From: Picosynechococcus sp. PCC 7117
GTDB taxonomy: Bacteria; Cyanobacteriota; Cyanobacteriia; Cyanobacteriales; MRBY01
Length of the DNA stretch: 64,000 nucleotides
NCBI RefSeq assembly: GCF_001693275.1
Contig: NZ_CP016482.1
Coordinates: forward strand, 62,001-126,000
Direction: 5' to 3'
Below, in pieces: positions 48,048-57,295 of this stretch; position 1 is the stretch's first letter, and each line of letters begins with the position of its first letter. The notes under the pieces were generated by a model, which was given only the letters and a program-made list of their open reading frames with translations, had not been told where the DNA came from and searched no databases. Both the position numbers and the translations under genes were made by a program.

Positions 48048-49040
48048 CTAGGGACATAACTGATTCGTGCAAGCTTTGCCTTTCTCCAGTGCCTGTAAAT
48101 TATTTAAGGTCGTCGTTGCAATATTTCCCAAGGCTTCCTGGGTGAAAAAGGCTTGATGGGCAGTGATCACTACATTCGGAAAAGATTGTAATAACTGAAA
48201 TGTATCATCTTGAATCACCGTATCCGATAGATCTTCAAAAAAGAGATTTTCTTCCTCTTCGTAGACATCGGTGCCAAAATAACCCAATTGACCTGTTTTC
48301 AGTGCCTCGATAACGGCTCTGGTATCAATTAAGCCACCTCGACTGGTATTAATCAGCATGGCACCGGGTTTGATCTGGGCGAGGGAGTTGGTGTTAATCA
48401 GGTGATAGGTGTCGGGTACTAAAGGACAGTGGAGGGAAATCACATCGGCTTGGGTGAGCAGATCTGGTAAATCTGTGTATTGGACACCCAAATCTAAACA
48501 GACAGAATTTTCTTGGGGATCGTGGGCCAATAAACGACAGCCAAACCCTTGCATAATTTTGGCAAAGCATTCGCCAATTTTTCCGGTGCCAATAATCCCG
48601 ACTGTTTTACCGTGGAGATCGAAACCCAGGAGGCCATTAAGGGCAAAGTTATCGTCCCGGACACGGTTGTAGGCGCGATAGAGTTTGCGGTTGAGCATCA
48701 AAATCAGTCCCACGGCATGTTCGGCCACGGCATAGGGGGAGTAGGCAGGCACCCGAACAACGGTCAAGCCTAATTTGCGGGCGACCTCAAGGTTGATATT
48801 GTTAAACCCGGCACAGCGTAGGGCAATATATTGAGTGCCGTTGTGGGCGAGTTGTTTGAGGACGGCTTCACCCAAGTCATCGTTGATAAATGCACAAATG
48901 GCCGGAAAACCAGCGGCGAGGCTAACGGTATCGGGGGTGAGGCGTGGTTCGAGGAAGACCAGTTCGTGGTGAAAACGTTGGTTGGTCTTGTTAAAAGAGA
49001 CTTGATCGTAGGGTTTGCTGCTAAAGAAGGCGATTTTCAT
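48048..49040 (-). CDS. ldhA: D-lactate dehydrogenase (2-hydroxyacid dehydrogenase)
   Basis: A 330-residue NAD-dependent enzyme: [13 protein letters not shown]-terminus, [17 protein letters not shown], Rossmann [33 protein letters not shown] with the substrate Arg region, and [18 protein letters not shown] with the catalytic His. Reduces pyruvate to D-lactate in fermentation. The ATG at 49040 matches the family start; the longer frame to 49115 adds an unrelated Pro/Lys-rich leader. Confidence 0.9.
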   Translation of the reverse strand: MKIAFFSSKPYDQVSFNKTNQRFHHELVFLEPRLTPDTVSLAAGFPAICAFINDDLGEAVLKQLAHNGTQYIALRCAGFNNINLEVARKLGLTVVRVPAYSPYAVAEHAVGLILMLNRKLYRAYNRVRDDNFALNGLLGFDLHGKTVGIIGTGKIGECFAKIMQGFGCRLLAHDPQENSVCLDLGVQYTDLPDLLTQADVISLHCPLVPDTYHLINTNSLAQIKPGAMLINTSRGGLIDTRAVIEALKTGQLGYFGTDVYEEEENLFFEDLSDTVIQDDTFQLLQSFPNVVITAHQAFFTQEALGNIATTTLNNLQALEKGKACTNQLCP

Positions 49041-49200
49041 GGTGCTTTGGGGTAATGGAGATGGTTTTTTTGGTGATTTCTTAATAATTAGGGTTAGAAT
49101 CACGAAATAGGTCACAAAACAGACGGTATTGGCTGTGATGTTGGCCAGAATTTTTTAATACTGTAGCGATTTCAGGATTATCTTGCGGCGCTAGGTTTAG

Positions 49201-49503
49201 ATGAAACATTCTTCTCGATATTCTGATGATTGGCAGGCGATCGCCTTACAAGTAAAAGAGGATGCCGACTGGTGCTGTGAACTCTGTGGCCTGGTTTGTA
49301 TTCCGTCGGATGTGAAGGTCAAAGGCATTGATCGTCACCTGCGGGCTGTTTTAACCTTAAGCGTTCACCACAAAAATTACATCCCCGAAGACAATCGTCG
49401 GGAAAATCTCATCGCCCTTTGCTCGGCCTGTCATTTACGCCAACACCAACGCCGTTACGGCTCCCTCCCCCTTGGTCAGTTGAGTTTGTTCGGGGAAGCT
49501 TAA
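49201..49503 (+). CDS. HNH endonuclease domain protein
   Basis: A 100-residue HNH protein: CCELCGLVC supplies one zinc knuckle, LSVHHKNYIPEDN the first His pair with the central Asn region, and LIALCSACHLRQHQRR the second knuckle. Basic C-terminus. Such stand-alone HNH proteins are nucleases of varied roles, including mobile elements and restriction. It lies 85 bp upstream of parA on the same strand. Confidence 0.8.
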   Translation: MKHSSRYSDDWQAIALQVKEDADWCCELCGLVCIPSDVKVKGIDRHLRAVLTLSVHHKNYIPEDNRRENLIALCSACHLRQHQRRYGSLPLGQLSLFGEA

Positions 49504-49587
49504 GCGCCTCTGGTCTTCTGGGTCTGGGGGAAGTGGGTTAAACTTTCAGCTAGATCAATTGCTGTAATTTGATGTGGTCTGTGGGAA

Positions 49588-50181
49588 ATGTCTATGAAAA
49601 AAATTGCGATTGTTAGTCGAAAAGGGGGCGTCGGCAAGTCCACATTAACGATGAATTTAGCTGTGGTGGCTGGGCCATCAACGATCATTGATACCGACCC
49701 CCAGGCGAGTTGTGCCGATTGGGGCGATCGCCGCGCCGATGATCCGCCGTTAGTCCATACCGTCCCCGCAGGTCGCGTCCAAGTTTCCCTCAAGCGTTGT
49801 CAGACCGATTGGCTGTTTGTGGATACCCAACCCAGTGCCGAAGCGAGTTTAATTGAAATTGCCCAAATTGCCGATCTCTGCGTGGTGGTGTTACGACCGG
49901 GCCAACTCGAACTCGATGCCCTGGGAGCGACCCTCGCGGCAATCCGGGCGGCCCAAGCCCAAGCGGTTTTTTGCATTAACCAAGCCCATCCCCAGGCCAA
50001 TTTGACGGAATTGATCGAGGGGCTCGCCGTCTACTACCCTGTCGGGCCATTGATTCGCAGTCGTGCCGATTTTCCTGCTTCTGTTGCCGAGGGGCGTGCT
50101 GTTACAGAATGGAATCCGGACGGCAAAGCAGCGATGGAAATTAAAAATTATTGGTTGTGGCTCCAGGAGTACCTAAACTAA
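49588..50181 (+). CDS. parA: ParA-type partition ATPase
   Basis: A 197-residue small ParA with the deviant Walker A SRKGGVGKSTLTMNLAVVA, switch I IIDTDPQASCADWGDRR and switch II WLFVDTQPSA. It lacks the N-terminal DNA-binding domain of large ParA proteins, so it is type Ib. Its stop codon shares one base with the parB start (TAATG). It probably segregates the replicon or, if chromosomal, a carboxysome-like or mobile cargo. Confidence 0.88.
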   Translation: MSMKKIAIVSRKGGVGKSTLTMNLAVVAGPSTIIDTDPQASCADWGDRRADDPPLVHTVPAGRVQVSLKRCQTDWLFVDTQPSAEASLIEIAQIADLCVVVLRPGQLELDALGATLAAIRAAQAQAVFCINQAHPQANLTELIEGLAVYYPVGPLIRSRADFPASVAEGRAVTEWNPDGKAAMEIKNYWLWLQEYLN

Positions 50182-50936
50182 TGGCCCGTAAAAAAGCGAC
50201 CCTGAATCTTGATCGACTCAACCAACGGGCGACGGCAGAATTCACCGCCGAAAAAGCCTATGAAAATGAAGTTAACCAAAATCTAAAGCTCCTGTTGTTT
50301 GAGGATATTTTGGATCGTCCGGGGGGAGATGCCCGTCCCCTCAATGATAAACACGTCCAGGAATTGGTCGATTCGATCCTGGTGCTGGGTTTAATTACTC
50401 CTTTGACGGTGGATCGCCATGGCCATTTGCTAGCTGGGGGACATCGTCGGGAGGCCCTTTATCAAATTAAACTAGCCCACCCCGATCAATATGCGAGTTT
50501 ATTTCCCGAAGGAATTCCGGTGCGGGTGGTGGATATTGACGCGGCGGCAGATGCTGTGGATGCCCTGCAAATTGAAATTGAAGAAAATACCCAACGGAAA
50601 AATTTTACGGTGACAGAAATTCGGGAGGCGGCAAAAAAGCTAGAAACTGCTGGTTATAAACGCTTACGGGGCCGACCCAAGACGGGAGAAAAATCCTTGA
50701 AACGGGAACTGGCTAAGGTTTTTCGGCTTTCTGAGGATCGGATTCAGCGCATTTTAAATGATTCTGCCCCAAAAGGTAGGCGTACACCTACCTTTTCGCC
50801 GGAGTCGGCGATCGCCACCGTCGAGAAATGGTCAAAACAACTGGCAGACAGTGAGGATCCAACCCTGGGGCCAGTTCAAGGGCAATTAAAAAAACTCCTC
50901 GGAGAACTGCGCAAACTACCACCGTCGAATCCTTAA
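50181..50936 (+). CDS. parB: ParB-like DNA-binding partition protein
   Basis: A 251-residue ParB/Spo0J-like protein. Residues ~30-125 form the N-terminal domain (LLLFEDILDRPGGDARPLND, HLLAGGHRREALYQI, EIEENTQRKNFT). A middle helix-turn-helix follows (ELAKVFRLSEDRIQRILND), and a basic GRPKTG hook near residue 170. The start overlaps parA by one base. A near-palindrome (50771-50796) lies inside its 3' coding part and a perfect copy (50953-50978) follows the stop; these are parS candidates. Confidence 0.83.
   Translation: MARKKATLNLDRLNQRATAEFTAEKAYENEVNQNLKLLLFEDILDRPGGDARPLNDKHVQELVDSILVLGLITPLTVDRHGHLLAGGHRREALYQIKLAHPDQYASLFPEGIPVRVVDIDAAADAVDALQIEIEENTQRKNFTVTEIREAAKKLETAGYKRLRGRPKTGEKSLKRELAKVFRLSEDRIQRILNDSAPKGRRTPTFSPESAIATVEKWSKQLADSEDPTLGPVQGQLKKLLGELRKLPPSNP
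50771..50796. promoter_or_regulatory. Candidate parS-like palindrome 1, inside parB
   Basis: A 26-bp inverted repeat built on AAAAGGTAGG and CCTACCTTTT with one mismatched pair. It is nearly identical to the perfect palindrome at 50953-50978. Its conservation inside coding sequence suggests a selected DNA site. Confidence 0.55.
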
Positions 50937-50952
50937 AAAAAGGTATGTTTCT

Positions 50953-50978
50953 AAAAGGTAGGTGCGCACCTACCTTTT
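50953..50978. promoter_or_regulatory. Candidate parS-like palindrome 2 / parB terminator
   Basis: AAAAGGTAGGTGC followed by its exact complement is a perfect 26-bp palindrome, then a run of T. It could terminate parAB and also serve as the ParB-binding site. A partial half-site (AAAAAAAGGTATG) lies at about 50937. Confidence 0.55.
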
Positions 50979-51037
50979 TTTTTTAACTTTCCGAAGACCC
51001 AATGGAATTAACCCAAGACATGGAGTAAAAAAGCGCG

Positions 51038-51613
51038 ATGTATCGTCAACCGTCGGAAATTTGTTTTCGTTTGCCCCAATGGTTGCAGGCATACAGCAGC
51101 CAATATCAACCGACCCCAGGCGATCGCCAAAAAATGCGCTTTGTGGTGGGTGCCGCCCGGGAAAATATTATTCAAAAAACAGGCGGGCCTTTCGGGGCCG
51201 GGATTTTTAACATCGAAACCGGGGAACTGATCGCCCTAGGGGTGAACCTCGTGACTAGCGAAAATTTATCATTGCTCCACGCGGAGATGGTGGCAATGGC
51301 GATCGCCCAACGCAAATTTAACCAATACAATCTCAGCACTGCAAATTTGTCTGCCCTGGAGTTGGTTACCAGTACCGAACCCTGTGCGATGTGTCTGGGG
51401 GGAATCCATTGGTCAGGTTTAAAGCGCGTAGTCAGTGGGGCTAGGGGCGTTGATGCGGAGGCCATTGGTTTCGACGAAGGGCCAAAACCCCCAAATTGGC
51501 AAACAGCCCTCGAACAGCGCGGCATCGTCGTGAAAACAGAAGTGGAGCTGTCTCTAGCCCAAGGGGTCTTGCAGTTTTATCAAGCGCAACAGGGGCCAAT
51601 TTATAATGCCTAG
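51038..51613 (+). CDS. Cytidine/guanine deaminase-type zinc hydrolase
   Basis: A 191-residue nucleoside/nucleobase deaminase: the zinc motif HAEMVAMAIAQ (His, catalytic Glu) and TSTEPCAMCLGGIHWSGL (PCxxC). The C-terminal VSGARGVDAEAIGFDEGPKP resembles guanine deaminase-like members. Soluble. The N-terminal ~50 residues are an extension. It converges on, and overlaps by 4 bp, the 2H phosphoesterase gene. Confidence 0.83.
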   Translation: MYRQPSEICFRLPQWLQAYSSQYQPTPGDRQKMRFVVGAARENIIQKTGGPFGAGIFNIETGELIALGVNLVTSENLSLLHAEMVAMAIAQRKFNQYNLSTANLSALELVTSTEPCAMCLGGIHWSGLKRVVSGARGVDAEAIGFDEGPKPPNWQTALEQRGIVVKTEVELSLAQGVLQFYQAQQGPIYNA

Positions 51614-52137
51614 GCCAGGGTATGAAACGGAAAATTTGCCCGAACTTGCCAATGGCGGCCATTGTGTTGTAGCAAACTCAAACCCCCAGCGGTAAAACAA
51701 TGGTTTAGAGAACGCTCCCGAAAAAAGGCCCAGGCCCGGTCAAAATTAGTACGGCTTAAATCTTTAAAAGCGATGGTCACATGGGGACAAAAAGGGCGAT
51801 CGCCATAACGTTGATCCTGAATGTTTAACTGTGTCCCAAAGGCCGTTTTTAATTGGGATTGGCAGTCTTGGAGTGGGGGAGTCAGTTGGACATCAATGTA
51901 AACCACGCGCGGTGCAAAACAGTTAAAACCCGTCAACTGAATCGAGAAACTAATTTGGCTTTGGGTAAAGGTTTGGGGAATGTTTTCGAGGTGATCGATG
52001 TCTGCGACTGGAAACTTAAAGGGCGGTTGCAGGGTGATGTGGGGCGGCGAATTGAGAGCCTTTTTAGTTTGGAATCGCTCAACACAATAATGTTGCCAAC
52101 CAGAGGCGATCGCCCCTAGGTCGGGCGGTAACAACAA
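51610..52137 (-). CDS. 2'-5' RNA ligase-like 2H phosphoesterase
   Basis: About 175 residues with both HxTx catalytic motifs: SPPHITLQPPFKF and CPHVTIAFKDL, spaced as in LigT/ThpR-type 2H phosphoesterases, which act on 2',3'-cyclic phosphates or 2'-5' linkages of RNA. The only usual start is TTG at 52137, without a ribosome-binding site. The conserved sequence (QLFFVAL) continues upstream in frame to about 52195 without ATG or GTG, so a rare start codon or a lost start must be considered. Confidence 0.75.
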   Translation of the reverse strand: MLLPPDLGAIASGWQHYCVERFQTKKALNSPPHITLQPPFKFPVADIDHLENIPQTFTQSQISFSIQLTGFNCFAPRVVYIDVQLTPPLQDCQSQLKTAFGTQLNIQDQRYGDRPFCPHVTIAFKDLSRTNFDRAWAFFRERSLNHCFTAGGLSLLQHNGRHWQVRANFPFHTLA

Positions 52138-52307
52138 CGCTACAAAAAATAACTGTCGATTGGCAGTGCCGATAATCTTACCTAGGATTAACCATCAAAA
52201 AAAACAAATCCCAAAACCTGCGCCAAAAGCACTAGACCCTTGCACAAATCTTGAACCCTACTGATTAGCCAAGTAGAATAGCGAAATACACAATCAAGTT
52301 TCTTACA

Positions 52308-53297
52308 CTACTCTTGTTCGAGTAAATAATAAAATAAATCATCCACCACAGCATTCGCGGCGATCAAACTAGGGACATTCCAATAGGCATCAATCTCGTA
52401 AACCTTATTGTTCTGCACAGCCTGGAGTTGTAACCATAAAGGATCTTGCTTAAACGTTTCTAAAGCCGCTTGGGCCGAATGACTAATTTCTGGCGTTGCG
52501 CCAAACGTCCAAACAAACAACACATCCCCATCGGCCCGTTGTAACTCTTCTTTACTGATCACTTCTTGAAAAGGGTGTTCACCGAAGACGCCTCGATCTT
52601 GATAGTCAGGACGTGCTAAACCTGCATCTTGCAAAATTGTGCCCGCAAAAGAATTTTTGAGATAAACACTAATCCGATCAGGATAAATACGAACTAGCGA
52701 GACTTCCAAATTCCTCAGTCGTTCTCCCATTTTCTCCCGGAAAAGATCAAGGTGCCGTTGATATTCTGCCAAGAGAGCTTGGGCGCGATTTTGTTTCCCC
52801 AAAGCCTCAGCATTCAATAACAAAATATCTTGCCATTCGCCATTTGTTTCTGCCCCCTCCAAAACCGTAGGGGCAATTTGAGACAATTGTTCATAAATTG
52901 CCCCATCATTGTATACTGCTCCCAAAATTAAATCTGGCTGTAACGATAATATTTTTTCAAGATTTGCAGATCCCTCCATACCCACAATTTCAGCCCCCTG
53001 TACCTTTTGTCGTAAAAGCTCAGGGGTATTACTAATCGTCCCAACAGGTTGCATCTCCAAAACAAGAACACTGTCTAGAGCCGCATTGCTCAAAGTAATA
53101 ATTCTTTCAGGTGCCAGGGGGACACAGGTTTCTCCCAGAGCATGTTCAATAGGACGACATTCCTGGGTCTCTGCAACCCTAGTGACCCCGTCAGAATAAC
53201 AGCCTATAACTAAGCTACAACTCAAAAATAAGAGTAAAAAAAAGCGCCAGTAATAGAACTTGGATTGGTGCTTTAAGGCTCTATACAGAAATTCCAT
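52308..53297 (-). CDS. Ferric siderophore-binding lipoprotein (FecB-like), second copy
   Basis: A 329-residue substrate-binding lipoprotein with lipobox LVIGC near residue 33. Motifs: LAPERIITLSNAALDSVLVL, VGMEGSANLEKILSLQPDLI, LGAVYNDGAIYEQLSQIAPT and DPLWLQLQAVQNNKVYEID. It resembles the protein at 23.4-24.4 kb in order of motifs. Last gene of a minus-strand AraC - receptor - binding protein unit; 5 bp separate it from the receptor stop. Confidence 0.88.
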   Translation of the reverse strand: MEFLYRALKHQSKFYYWRFFLLLFLSCSLVIGCYSDGVTRVAETQECRPIEHALGETCVPLAPERIITLSNAALDSVLVLEMQPVGTISNTPELLRQKVQGAEIVGMEGSANLEKILSLQPDLILGAVYNDGAIYEQLSQIAPTVLEGAETNGEWQDILLLNAEALGKQNRAQALLAEYQRHLDLFREKMGERLRNLEVSLVRIYPDRISVYLKNSFAGTILQDAGLARPDYQDRGVFGEHPFQEVISKEELQRADGDVLFVWTFGATPEISHSAQAALETFKQDPLWLQLQAVQNNKVYEIDAYWNVPSLIAANAVVDDLFYYLLEQE

Positions 53298-53302
53298 AGT
53301 TT

Positions 53303-55800
53303 CTAAAAAGTTAAAGAGTAACGAAGACTAAGGGTCCGACCACTGCCAGCGCTGTTAAAAGTGTCAGAAAAACCAGCACTACGTTGGGCATAGGCCGGAA
53401 AATACAAAGTATCAAACAGATTTTTAACACCAATCTGAAGGGTGCCTTGACCGAGCTGGATGCTACTGAGCCAATCCACCAGAAAATAACTATCAATCTC
53501 TCGAGGATCAATATCTTCTTGAAAAGCACGGTCTCGACTGCCGACATATAACGCTTGTAAGCGATTCGTCCAACCTGGCAGTGTCTCATTTTCTACATAA
53601 GCCGTCAGCTTTAAGGGTTGGATTCTTGCGCTGCTCAAGGGAAGATAAGTGCCATTGTTTTCGAGATCTGCTTCGCCTTCTGACCAACTGATCGTTCCTC
53701 CTAGGTTCCAAGTGTCATTGAGCTGAGCATCAACGGTTGCTTCAATGCCATAAACACGTTCGGGAGCCCGTAAGATATCAAATAATCCAGTGCTCGGATT
53801 AAATTCAAAGGTAGAGCCTAGATCTGATTGATTATAAAAACCAGCAATAGAGGCTTGAATATTACGCCAATTACCCCGAATACCAAGTTCAAACTCGTCA
53901 ACTTTTTGAGGTTGGTTAACCGTCACATCTGACGCTACAGAAAATCCAGGGTCTGGAAAGCCTAAAACCAAGCCAAAATCAGGTACAGAAAAACCCTGGG
54001 CAAAATTCGCAAACAAATTGGTATGATCACTGGCATCATAAACAAGACCTGCGTTGAAAAGTACAGTGTCAAAGTCCTTACGCCCTCCTTCGATAAAGTC
54101 TCCGAAGAACGTTGTGTAATCTCCAACCGCAAGATCGATCTTTTCGTAGCGGATGCCTCCCACCAGTTGTAAACGTTCTGTCGCATCCCATTGCACCTGG
54201 GTAAATAAGCCAAGGCTATTGAGATCAAAGGGAGGCACTAAAGCGCGTTGTTCAGTGAGTACATTAACTTGGCCATTGCTAGCATCAAATGCATTGGGGT
54301 CAAAAAGATTAAATGTATTTGAGGTGGTTTCTTGATCGTAGTCTGCCCCCAGAGTAGGCTCAATTTGGGTGTCAGCGGAGTTTGTACGCCAAGACGTCCG
54401 CCCCAATTTTCAGAATTGAGCTCCCCTTGAAAAATGCCAAAAGGACGAGGGCGACGGTCACGGGGATCAGTGCGGCTCAGGTTGTCTCGATAATAGACTT
54501 GGGCAGAAACGTTGCTACCCCATAGATCTGCGTGATTGTAGCTCACATTAAAAACTGTGTTGCGATCCGTTTGGGGGCCTCCTCCTGCGGGGAATTGGAG
54601 TTCTCCGACTTCTAGGGCTTGGGCTTTTTGGACACCGGGTATCGCATCTACGATGGGATCAGAAATGACATCTGTGGTTCGTTTACTGTTATAGTGATTA
54701 GCCGAAAACTGGAGCCGTTGTTGTTCTCCGAGGGCAATCCCCACTTTGCCTAGGATATTGAATGTCTCACTCTCATCATTTCCTTGGATGACAGGGATGC
54801 GATTGCCTTCCGCATCAAAAATGGCTCCACTACTGGTGCGGGATAAATCGACTAAATAATCAACATTGTTTTCCTGGCCAGATAAGCCATAACGAAGAAA
54901 ATTACCAAAGCTTTCCCCCTCAAAATTCCCTAGAGCAGCATCAACACCCAATTCAACCTGCGTGACCAGTCTCTCTTCCCCTGCCCTACGGGTAATAATA
55001 TTGATAATGCCCCCAGTCGCCTCACCACCATAGAGAGCAGAAGGGCCTCGTACCACTTCAATCCGCTCAATAGCATTTGGGGCAATCGTCTTTAATTCCC
55101 GGTCAAAATCACGGTTATTCACATTAAGGGGAACGCCATCTACCAAGATCGAAGCCGTACGACCCCGCAAAGATGCAGCCGTAAACGCTCGGTCTGAGGT
55201 GGGGCCAAAACCCGGTACTAACTGTCCTAAAATATCACCTAAATTTTGATTGAGAGCAGCTTGGGTGACAATTTGGTCGCGTGTAATAATCGTGACAGAG
55301 CGGGAAATATCCTCTGGATCTTCTGGTGTACGAGTTGCCGTAACCACCAACTCAAGGGTTTCCGTTCCATCGTCCGTTACCCGGTTAGGCTCAGAGCCTT
55401 GTGCCCGGAGAAACAAACCGTCTATCGTTAAATCTGTGCTGATTTCCGGCAATGCATTCATGCCTGTGATCTGAATTTGGACGCTATTTTCTGTAGCCTG
55501 GAAAACTTCTACACTTTCGATTGTGTTGCTAAAGCTAGTTTGTTGCAGAGGCTGTCCTTCTGGCAAACGCAATTGGGCATTGGTAATCTCAGTGATCAGG
55601 GTATTGCCTGATTGAGTTGTCGATATTTCTAATGCTTGAGTCGTCGTTGTCTGTAAAAATACTTCAGCCCCTGTCAATGTTTCAATAATTTCAATGCCTG
55701 TAATGGCTGATGTTTGTGCCTGGGCGGGCTGGGTGGCAATTAATACTGGCATCATACTTCCCACCGCCAGGGCAAAAGAACCGCGTGCTTGTTGCTTCAT
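53303..55800 (-). pseudogene. TonB-dependent siderophore receptor with AMIN domain, frameshifted
   Basis: The N-terminal part (55800-54238) has a signal peptide, AMIN domain, and plug (LELVVTATRTPEDPEDISRS, ILVDGVPLNVNNR, IERIEVVRGPSALYGGEATG). It goes out of frame after KLSLLWG. The C-terminal barrel continues in another frame (54406-53303: ADYDQETTSNTFNLFDPNAF to LRYSLTF). The break is at a five-C run (54346-54350, G on the sense strand); one more G restores the frame and yields an ~830-residue receptor similar to that at 20.9 kb. Either a recent pseudogene or a sequencing error. Confidence 0.85.
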
Positions 55801-55825
55801 GTCTCACACCATCTACTTTACTAAA

Positions 55826-55836
55826 AATAATTCTCA
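55826..55836 (-). promoter_or_regulatory. TGAGAATTATT motif before the receptor gene
   Basis: Read on the minus strand, this 11-mer lies 26 bp upstream of the receptor ATG. The same 11-mer occurs at 56965-56975 upstream of the AraC gene, in the opposite orientation. It resembles a Fur half-site or an AraC-type operator; too short for certainty. Confidence 0.35.
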
Positions 55837-55901
55837 AATACCTGGGTATAGGCTTTGGATAGTAAAGGATTTAGCAGATTCTTTTTTGCCCGAAACGGAG
55901 T

Positions 55902-56930
55902 TTATTTTGCCCCGGAGGGATCCGTTTTATATCCATGGAGTTGTTTTTGATAGGTTCTGGGCGTCATGCCAAATTGCCGTTTAAAAGCATCGCAAAATCG
56001 ACTGGGGCTGTTGTAACCGATGGATTGGGCTACCCCCGCCAAAGTCAGATGTGATTCTGCAATTAATTGTTTGGCTTGTTCCATGCGATAGGCACGTAAA
56101 TATCCAAATACGGTTGTCCCAAAACAGTGACGAAAGCCTCGCTTTAGTTTGTGATCGTTTAAACCCACCTGTCGAGCCAGATCTAGTAGAGAAGGCGGAT
56201 TATCAAAATTATTGATTAAAATTTCTTTGGCATGGTGAATACGATCAATATCTGCCCTGGGTAAAGGGGGGCAGTTAGCCGTAGATTTAGTTGTGAACTG
56301 TTCCAATTGAAGGACAAATAATTCTAAGACTTTACTCTCTAAGTACATCTGGGCCATCAATCCTTGGTAAGGACAACTCAAGATCTGTTTGAGGATGACT
56401 TGCATATTAGAAGTTGTAATGCCTGTGGTAAGAAATGGCGCTACTGTTTTTTGATCGATCCATCTTTGAAGCGGCGAAGGTAATTGGTATGTTGGCTGAT
56501 TGCTAAAACTCTGAAGGAAGCAGGGCTCAATTTGCAATTTGATCGAAATAATTTGTTCCTGGCCTGGGATTTCATCAATTTCTTTGGTATCTGCCATCAA
56601 AAACATTTGATTTGACTTAATATTCAAATGACGATGATCGCTTATGCCCGGCACAATTGATTGATAATTACCTGCTAAGTAAAAGCTAGAGACAAAGTGT
56701 GGTGACGCTTCAGTTTGTCCATATTCAATGATTGAGTCATGGCAAGTGTAGTCTTGAATCAATAAATTAATACCCGAACGTAACTGAATATCACGCCAAT
56801 AGCCTTTTCCTAATTGTTTCGGAAATTCAGTGAAGGTAGCTAGTGCATCGGAATATTGAACAATTGTCCCTGTTTCTAAGCTATCATTCCAAATTTGATA
56901 CAGATCATTTGTGGACAGCGTAATAGTCAT
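55902..56930 (-). CDS. AraC-family regulator, PchR-like
   Basis: A 342-residue regulator. Residues ~1-220 form the sensory part typical of PchR-like siderophore regulators; the C-terminal ~100 residues hold the AraC HTH pair (LLDLARQVGLNDHKLKRGFR; LAGVAQSIGYNSPSRFCDAF; FKRQFGMTPRTYQKQ). It lies 101 bp upstream of the receptor gene on the same strand and probably activates it when the ferric siderophore is present. The motif TGAGAATTATT occurs in front of both genes. Confidence 0.87.
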   Translation of the reverse strand: MTITLSTNDLYQIWNDSLETGTIVQYSDALATFTEFPKQLGKGYWRDIQLRSGINLLIQDYTCHDSIIEYGQTEASPHFVSSFYLAGNYQSIVPGISDHRHLNIKSNQMFLMADTKEIDEIPGQEQIISIKLQIEPCFLQSFSNQPTYQLPSPLQRWIDQKTVAPFLTTGITTSNMQVILKQILSCPYQGLMAQMYLESKVLELFVLQLEQFTTKSTANCPPLPRADIDRIHHAKEILINNFDNPPSLLDLARQVGLNDHKLKRGFRHCFGTTVFGYLRAYRMEQAKQLIAESHLTLAGVAQSIGYNSPSRFCDAFKRQFGMTPRTYQKQLHGYKTDPSGAK

Positions 56931-57295
56931 CGTCGGTGTAGAAGCTAATTAGTAGGGGAGTAAATGAGAATTATTAGCATCATACTGTAATTGACGAACT
57001 TAATGTTCATTGTTATGGCATTTTTCATTGAAACAAACGCTTTAATGTGAGGAAATCTTAGCGTCCATGGGTCATTTTGGAACTATTGCCATTATGGAAA
57101 ATTGATCCCAACAAAATTATTTTGTTGGTTTTAAGTTGTTTGCAAATAGGTTCTCAACGGAAAATTTTTTGATTTTACGGGCGGTAGATATTTTTTGCAA
57201 AAAGATGTTTACCCATAAAGTGATTGATCGATTAAAAAATTATCTACTGTGTTTCAAAATCCCCCCTTGAGGTGAAGGCGATTGCCGGGATAAAT
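56931..57295. other. Intergenic region upstream of the AraC regulator
   Basis: About 365 AT-rich bases. It contains TGAGAATTATT at 56965-56975, shared with the receptor promoter. Otherwise no ORF or RNA is seen. Confidence 0.4.
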
